Under the pieces are notes generated by a model. That model saw only the letters and a list, made by a program, of their open reading frames with translations, was not told the DNA's origin and made no database searches. From assembly GCA_037074615.1 (NCBI GenBank), contig CM073560.1:3975501-4039500 (forward strand): DNA of 64,000 nt, written 5' to 3'. The DNA is from Leucaena leucocephala. Taxonomy: Eukaryota > Streptophyta > Magnoliopsida > Fabales > Fabaceae. The position numbers and the translations under genes were made by a program. The number at the start of each line of letters is the position of its first letter. Position 1 is the first letter of the stretch. Shown piece after piece: positions 57,586 to 64,000 of this stretch.

Positions 57586-60500
57586 ATGACGATTGAACAG
57601 TGCAAGGATGTTGAGCGTGGAGAAGCCATTAATGGGCTTCAGGATTTGGAGGCGCCTCTGGTTCAACCAGTGAAGGATGTTGAGTCCGATTCTGATCATG
57701 ATTACGTGGAAAATGGATCCATTGGAATGGTCCTGTTCAGTACATTTGTTGCTGTCTGTGGTTCCTTCGCATTTGGAACTTGTGTAAGTGTATCTCTGTA
57801 TCTCTCTCTCACTCTATCTATCTATCTAATTTGAATTATAAAAACTAACAGAGAAGAAAAGAACTGCACTCTGTTTTTTCTTCTTCCTCTTCTGACTTCG
57901 AAAACTTGGTGCATGGCTTGAGTAAACGTTCTGGAAAATGAAAGTTACTAAGTGTCATCTTCCTTCTTTGTTTTTTGTGTTCTGGGTTAGAACCAAACTA
58001 GAAATCACACCACACAAACAAAAAGGTTTGTAGTTTTAGCTTAAGTTATTATTTTGGCAGGGGGGCTATTCAGCACCTACTCAAGCAGTTATCAGGGCAG
58101 ATCTAAATTTGTCTCTTGCTGAGGTTTGTATTCTGTTTTCTCTCTTCATTGAAACTCTTTCTTCATATTATCGTATAGTCATATTAATTCTTGTTTTCCT
58201 GTCCTCCTTTTGGGATGGTAGTTTTCCATGTTTGGATCTTTAGTCACTATTGGTGCAATGCTTGGAGCTATAACAAGTGGCCGGATCACTGATTTTATTG
58301 GACGGAAAGGGGTATGATTTTATATGCTAAATCTAAAACTCTCTCTAAATACTTTTAGCCGATTCTTCACTATGCTAAAGTCTGAATTTTCTTGGGAAAC
58401 AGGCAATGAGAATGTCTACAGGTTTTTGCATTATAGGATGGTTAGCTGTCTTCTTCTCCGAGGTATGAGTTTTCTGCACAATTCAAATCCATCTGAAGTG
58501 TTTTTTTTCTTTTCTGTCATTATGGAATTGTTGCAGAACGTTAAAAGACTCGTGATTTTACCTGCTTCAGTGTTCTAGCTTTCTTGACATGGGAAGATTA
58601 TTCACAGGATATGGAATTGGAATTATCTCATACGTGGTAAGAAATCAATAGGACCTTACCAAAAGAAGCAAAAATATAACCATAACATAATGTATATGTT
58701 GACCTTTGCTGACAATCTTACGAATCTTACGAATTTTTAACAAATATTAGTGGAATGAAACAGGTCCCGGTATATATAGCAGAAATAGCACCGAAGAATC
58801 TGCGAGGAGGACTTGCAACAACAAATCAGGTATGAGATGAGAATTGATTGTTGTGTTTCTGTTGTTTCCTAAGAGTAATGTTGGGTTTAATTGTGGCCTA
58901 TGCAATGATTTCTGTGCAGCTTATTATTGTTGTTGGAGCTTCAGTCTCCTTCTTATTAGGAAGCGTCATAACTTGGAGAACACTAGCTCTTGCTGGCAAG
59001 TTACATAATTATTTTTCAATTGTCACTTAAAAGGAATTTAGTTAGAAGAAAAATGTCTAAACTGTTTTGCTTTGTTTATACTTTGAAGGGCTTGTGCCAT
59101 TGATTTGTTTGCTGATTGGTTTGTGCTTTATACCTGAGTCACCCAGATGGCTGGTAGGTATTAAACTAGTAAATATGATCCAACTTTTAAGAGAGGAAGA
59201 TACAAATCTAATTAATAAACTGAAAATCGTTGTTTCCAGGCAAAGGTTGGCAAAGAAAAAGAATTTCAAGCAGCTTTAAGGAGACTTAGGGGAAAAGATG
59301 TTGATATCTCTCATGAGGCCTCTGAAATTCTGGTACTTTCCAAGCTCTTATAATTGATTGAACACCTTTATAAATAAAACCTCTTAATAAATCTGAGGCA
59401 TTCCAGGAGTTGATCTTGTTTCACTGTTCTGTGTTCTCTAACAGGAATATATTGAAACCCTTCAAAGCCTTCCCAAAACCAAGTTTCTAGATTTGTTCCA
59501 AAGCAAATACGTGCGCTCTGTAGTTGTAAGGAACACTCTCATTTCAAAGATATTTAATCACGGGGTCTGCAACAATTTAAAGGATTCTAACTGTATTTTA
59601 CAATTTCAGATTGGGGTTGGACTAATGGTATGTCAACAACTTGTTGGAATCAATGGTATTGGATTCTACACGGAGGAGACTTTCGTAGCAGCCGGTAAAC
59701 GAAAACATATAAGCTGATTTTAATACCCATAAAAGGGGGAAATAAGAGAGAGAGAAAATTCATACTTACCATGTATAGCTTGACTTGCAGGGTTTTCTTC
59801 AGGCAAAATTGGCACCATAGCCTATGCTTTTACTCAGGTGGTTGATCCCTCAACTGATTTCCTAGACATCAATCATATAACTATATTTCTGTATAAACTT
59901 AAATCTCTTAAAAATGAATGACAGGTTCCATTGACTGTGGTTGGAGCCATTTTGATGGATAAGTCTGGTAGAAGACCACTCATCATGGTAAATCTGATTT
60001 CCAGTTTTCTTTTTCATTCATCATCTAATAAAGCAAAGTCGAGCAAGAAGGGCTTTGCTTGTATTTAAAGGTTCTCATATTCATGCGTTATGCAGATTTC
60101 TGCAGCTGGGACATTCTTAGGCTCCTTTATGACAGGAGCTGCTTTCTTTCTCAAGGCAAGTCTTTAGTATTATATCATGAACAAATATTAAATATAGCTT
60201 TTTATCTAGAAATAGCTTCTCCAGTTATAGTGATAAGACTGTTTATATCTATTCCTCCCTAGACCTCATCTAGTGGGAGCCTTATGCACTGAGCCACCCT
60301 TTATTAGATATAACATAGCTTTTATGAGTTTCCAAAAAAATTTCCATAAATCATATGTTCATTAGAGAATCTAACAGAAAACACTTGTGAAACTTTACCA
60401 AAGTCTAGTCCTTGTATTATCACGTGTATAGGTTAACAGAAAACACTTCTGAAACTTTACCAAAGTCTGGTCCTTATATTATCACATTTATAGGTTTAGT

Positions 60501-61707
60501 GTCTGTCTCAAATCTAAAACTTTGCTATCTGATTCCATTGAACAGGGTCAGAGCTTACTGCTTGAGTGGGTACCAATATTAGCTGTCGCCGGCATACTGG
60601 TAAGTCTACTTCTGCAGCCACTGATAGTTACCGTACTTATTTTTTAATCTGAAGGCATATGGTTAATTGGTAAGTGAACTATGATAAATCTATGAACTTA
60701 ATGGCCAGTTTGTTTTGAAACCATATCTTCTTGACCCTGCTATTGTAATCAGATCTATGTAGCAGCATTCTCAATTGGCTTGGGACCAGTTCCTTGGGTG
60801 ATAATGTCTGAGGTATGTATCTCTTGACACAAGCACATTGAAGTTTTTATTTTTCTAAATCATAATGAGGAAAAGATAAACAGAGGGAAACCCAGGAATT
60901 TTTTTTTTCTAATACATTTCATGTGGCAGATCTTTCCCATACATGTGAAGGGAACTGCTGGAAGCTTGGTGGTTTTGGTGAACTGGTTAGGAGCTTGGTT
61001 GGTTTCATACACATTCAACTTCCTCATGAGTTGGAGTTCTCCTGGTAAGCACAAACCACAAACTCAATTGAATAAGCTTTGTTTATGGGAAAATTGTTGA
61101 AAAATTCCCCATTAAAAAATTTATTTGTCAAAAGTATCTAAAATTTGTTTAAGTACTCAAGTGCAATATATTAAATACGATTCTTCTTTAATTGTCTGCA
61201 ACTTATCTTTAACTATGTACAAAATAGAAGATATTTACACATAACTACAAATATATTATATATAACTGAAGATGAGTTACACTCGTTCAAGGACTTAAGT
61301 TTTTAAGTATCTTTATGTAATTTATTTTATGATGGGGGATTTTTTAGAAATTTTTCCTTTATTTTATTGACCTTACGAAGTTTGTGTAGTGTTATCTCAC
61401 ATCAATATATATTCAATGTAAAATAAATAAAATTTATAATAAGCTACATTACTAACAATTTATGAATAAACAATTCATTTCTCAGACTCTATGAAATGTA
61501 TGGAAAACATGCATAAAGTGTAAAGTATACTAAATATTGAATGCCTCTATAGTTTAGTTTATAACTTTTGCTTATTTTTTTCTTTGTTCAGGTACTTTAT
61601 TTCTGTATGCTGGATGTTCCCTCTTGACCATTCTATTTGTTGCAAAGTTAGTCCCAGAAACCCAAGGAAAAACTCTAGAAGAGATTCAGGGATGCATCAA
61701 TTCATAG
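57586..61707 (+). CDS. ERD6-like (ESL) monosaccharide transporter
   Basis: Eighteen short exons join without frame breaks: 57586-57783, 58061-58123, 58222-58311, 58403-58462, 58571-58636, 58764-58829, 58920-58995, 59089-59153, 59240-59332, 59445-59525, 59610-59694, 59791-59837, 59925-59987, 60096-60155, 60546-60599, 60753-60812, 60930-61044 and 61592-61707. The product has 485 residues, normal for the family. It is a twelve-helix sugar/proton transporter of the major facilitator superfamily, usually moving hexoses across the tonoplast. Signatures are GYSAPTQ, GRITDFIGRKG (about 107-117), PESPRWL (222-228), QQLVGINGIGFYTE (295-308), DKSGRRPL (342-349) and PETQGKTLEEI (469-479). The N-terminus has LEAPLV at 21-26, close to the LxxxLL signal that sends Arabidopsis ESL1 to the vacuole. 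Introns 7 and 14 use GC donors (GCAAGT). Many small exons are typical of ERD6-like genes. Substrate cannot be read from sequence. Confidence 0.96.
60244..60302 (+). mobile_element. Au-SINE 3' fragment (probable)
   Basis: CTAGACCTCATCTAGTGGGA, then GCCTTATGCACTGAGCCACC and CTTT, resemble the end of the plant Au SINE family (a GACC...GCGGGAGC...TGCACTGGGCTGCC pattern from memory). Only the tail is present, in intron 14 of the transporter gene. Confidence 0.5.
60372..60495. repeat. 62-bp tandem duplication in transporter intron 14
   Basis: Units 60372-60433 and 60434-60495 each start TAACAGAAAACACTT and end TATAGGTT. They differ at only a few positions. This lengthens intron 14 between exons 14 and 15. 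Confidence 0.88.
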
Positions 61708-62077
61708 AGGGAAATGACATAGAAAGATTTAATTAGATGGGTAAATTCAGGACTTTGTATTCTCAACGATCTGTGTCTTTTTTATGGTGGAAACTGGAAA
61801 CTCAAGCACAAAGATATTGCCATAGCAGAAAGGTACTGTCCAATGATCACACACCATCATGAATCGAAGTCTTTGAGCTTCGTTTGATGAAGATAGAGAT
61901 CTTCATATTGGCTAGGAACCCAGAAAATTAGAAAAAAGTAGCTATTTACAGGGCACATGTGAGTTATGGATGAATTTCATTGATGTAATAATGAGTGACA
62001 GATTAGTTGAATGTATCCATTATATTATATTAGTTCATTATTAATATTTTTTTTTTACACGGGAAGCACATTGCACA

Positions 62078-62118
<41 letters not shown>

Positions 62119-63764
62119 GATTTATTATTATTCTAACACGGTTTTGTGTACTTGTTTTTTCTGAGGACAACCTCATTTCCATATTACTTTCCATTAATGT
62201 TCAGTATTTTTGAAGTTTTTTTTTGGTATGAATCTTCAGCTCTCTAAACATATTTGTCATCAAGAACTTGTCTTTTGCAGCACTCAGCCACTTGATTTTA
62301 TCGTCTCTATAATGATTGCATGGAAACGATTGCTTACAAAGGATACGAGTATACTATTAATAAATATTTTACCTAGATTCTTATCTCTTCTTTTTACCCA
62401 TTCTTCTTCTCATTGCCACTTACACTCTTTATAAATAAGAATATTTTTAAAAAATAAATTATATTTTTTATATATTAGTTATCTTTAATTAATTTTTTAA
62501 TTTATATAATTCAGTTATTTATATCTTATAAAAAGATCTAATGTCTGATTATAAAGTTGATCTTTTTAAATGCTGGTCAATTTTGTAATGTTAGAGTAAT
62601 TAATTAGATTCATGAAATGCATTTTAGTTATTCATTAATCATGAATAGAAAATTCACAATTTATGACTTATAATACCGCTTCTATGGATTTAATAAGTTT
62701 TTGTTTTTCCTTTAGCCGAAGCTCTTCTCTATGCTTTGCTTGCTCGTTGTTCACATCAGCGTCGTCGTCGCATGCCACGTTTTCCTCAAATCATCGATGA
62801 CGTTCGAACGTATGGTAGCCTTAAATTGTGTAGTAGGTCGTCTGGTCTGGTCTGCTCTATTATTTTCCCCTATTTCTCTCTTCCCGGCGCAAAAACTCTG
62901 TTATAAAAAAAATATATTTTTGTTTTCATCAAAATCAATCCTACAATTATTATATTTCCTTGCGAAGAAAGATCACGAGAATGTAATGAAGAGACTTTGA
63001 CGATTCACCTATTTATTCATTCAGTACACAATAAGAGGCGCTTTGGAAATTGAAAACCTGAAGCACAGTAATTCTTGAGACGGAACTGGGATATCTGAAT
63101 TGTGGCTGGAGCTTGGATTCCAAGAATTTCGGATTCGAATCAGAAGTAAGCCTGTCTTTTCTCATGCCCGGTCGATATTTTTCCATGTTCAGTTTAGAAA
63201 TTGTTTTACGTATTTGCTGAAGCGGTTTCATAGGCTGGAGTGACGAGGATTTGAGCTTTATTAGGTTCCCAATCTTTTTGTTGGCTTTAAATGACGAAAA
63301 TTGTGTTCAAGATCTCCTTTTTTTCTCCATCATAGCAAAAATCTCGCTTGAGCAGTGTGGTAGTTGATTTTTCGAGCCTGATGACCCATGCACGGGACCG
63401 ATGTTGAAATTGAATTTACATCTCTGTTGTACTCAAATTGTTCATATTTTCCGAGAAGGAATTTCAAATTTGTAGCAAGACGGGTGATTCCTGTGTATTA
63501 TGGATGTTGACAAGTGTGCTAATCATACTGTATATGGCTAACTCTTTATAGTGTATAAGGGGTTCTTAATTAGCATTTTCATTTTAGTGTATAGTTTTTT
63601 GGTTTGTGCAACTCAAAATGACTAAGTAATCTAATCACCTCGTATTTGCCCTCTGAGCAATATATGTGCGTTCTGCACATTTTCGTATGTTTTGATTCTG
63701 TTGCCAGGGTCTAAAACATGACTCTGTTTGTAGGAGATAGACAGTAAGGAGCAAAGACTAAATT
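61708..63764. other. 3' flank of the transporter and 5' leader of the LEC14B-like gene
   Basis: The first part is the presumed transporter 3' untranslated region. A (CT)n-(TA)n microsatellite occupies 62079-62118. From about 62720 the DNA becomes less AT-rich, and it probably contains the promoter, leader exon and leader intron of the LEC14B-like gene. A plausible acceptor (TTTGTAG) at 63732 precedes its start codon by 32 bp. The open frame at 62731-63000 has no recognised domain and is not called. Confidence 0.45.
62079..62118. repeat. (CT)n-(TA)n compound microsatellite
   Basis: Thirteen CT dinucleotides followed by about seven AT/TA dinucleotides, likely to vary in length. Confidence 0.9.
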
Positions 63765-64000
63765 ATGAGTAGGTTCGGCAAAGAGATAGGTACCTGTGAT
63801 GATGGTAGGGTCAGTGATGAATCTTCTGCTAGTGGATCTGCTGGAGAGAGGACGGTTTATCTTGATCATGAAATTGCACAACTCACTAAACTTAGGTCAA
63901 GCCCCCATAAACTTTTGGGGTGTGGTGAGCCTGGTAGAATGAGGCTGCCAGTTTCAACTGTACGAATGTTGGCTGGCAGAGAAGCTAACTATTCTGGACT
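63765..64000 (+). CDS. LEC14B / DCAF11-type WD40 protein (N-terminus only)
   Basis: The first 78 codons of an open frame that runs off the right edge. The product starts MSRFGKEIG and soon reads LDHEIAQLTKLRSSPHKLL, then RLPVSTVRMLAGREANYSG. These two blocks match the N-terminus of LEC14B, a WD40-repeat protein described from Lithospermum and present in most plants, related to animal DCAF11. DCAF proteins carry substrates to CUL4-DDB1 ubiquitin ligases. That role is inferred for this gene. The WD40 propeller itself lies outside the window. The start is placed at the first in-frame ATG after the presumed leader-intron acceptor at 63732. Confidence 0.85.
   Translation, partial: MSRFGKEIGTCDDGRVSDESSASGSAGERTVYLDHEIAQLTKLRSSPHKLLGCGEPGRMRLPVSTVRMLAGREANYSG

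Noticed and set aside
62731..63000. 89-codon frame upstream of the LEC14B-like gene
   Set aside because: No recognised domain. The position fits a leader or promoter region of the downstream gene.

Overview
This window is nuclear DNA from a flowering plant, almost certainly a core eudicot. Genes have plant GT-AG introns, chloroplast-targeted enzymes, a PLS-class pentatricopeptide protein, an arabinogalactan protein and plant-type small transposons, in an AT-rich background. I cannot name the species. Gene models below were built by joining exons by hand in frame, using splice sites and family knowledge. No search was run.

Genes from left to right: (1) an SGF11-like SAGA zinc-finger gene, minus strand, running off the left edge; (2) a plastid acyl carrier protein gene, 4 exons; (3) a short GPI-anchored arabinogalactan protein, minus; (4) an intronless PPR protein resembling Arabidopsis At2g36980; (5) a J-domain protein with two DUF3444 domains; (6) an 8-exon tandem-BRCT protein resembling MDC1 and the plant BCP proteins; (7) DXS1, first enzyme of the plastid MEP pathway, 10 exons, minus; (8) an 18-exon ERD6-like sugar transporter; (9) the N-terminus of a LEC14B/DCAF11-type WD40 protein, cut by the right edge. 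They form no operon or cluster. ACP and DXS share only the plastid, supplying fatty-acid and isoprenoid synthesis. The SGF11-like and BRCT proteins are nuclear chromatin or repair factors.

Most of the remaining DNA is mobile-element debris, much of it with exact target-site duplications. The clearest is a 4.57-kb Mutator-like element (8898-13465) with 133-bp terminal inverted repeats and a 9-bp duplication. It holds a minisatellite whose orientation flips three times and a 66-bp near-perfect palindrome, plus a decayed transposase tail. A second theme is a family of at least nine related non-autonomous elements (about 0.4-0.9 kb). They share terminal arms and are bounded by TTA or TAA where ends are clear, which points to PIF/Harbinger, but their central segments differ. 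There are also a hAT-type MITE with an 8-bp duplication, a tRNA-derived SINE family with 10-11-bp duplications, a LINE fragment and a truncated tRNA-Pro pseudogene.

The 46.8-57.5 kb interval and the 39.8-43.2 kb interval contain no gene I can support. The most unusual genic feature is three GC-AG introns among about 33 introns, all with the same GCAAGT donor.
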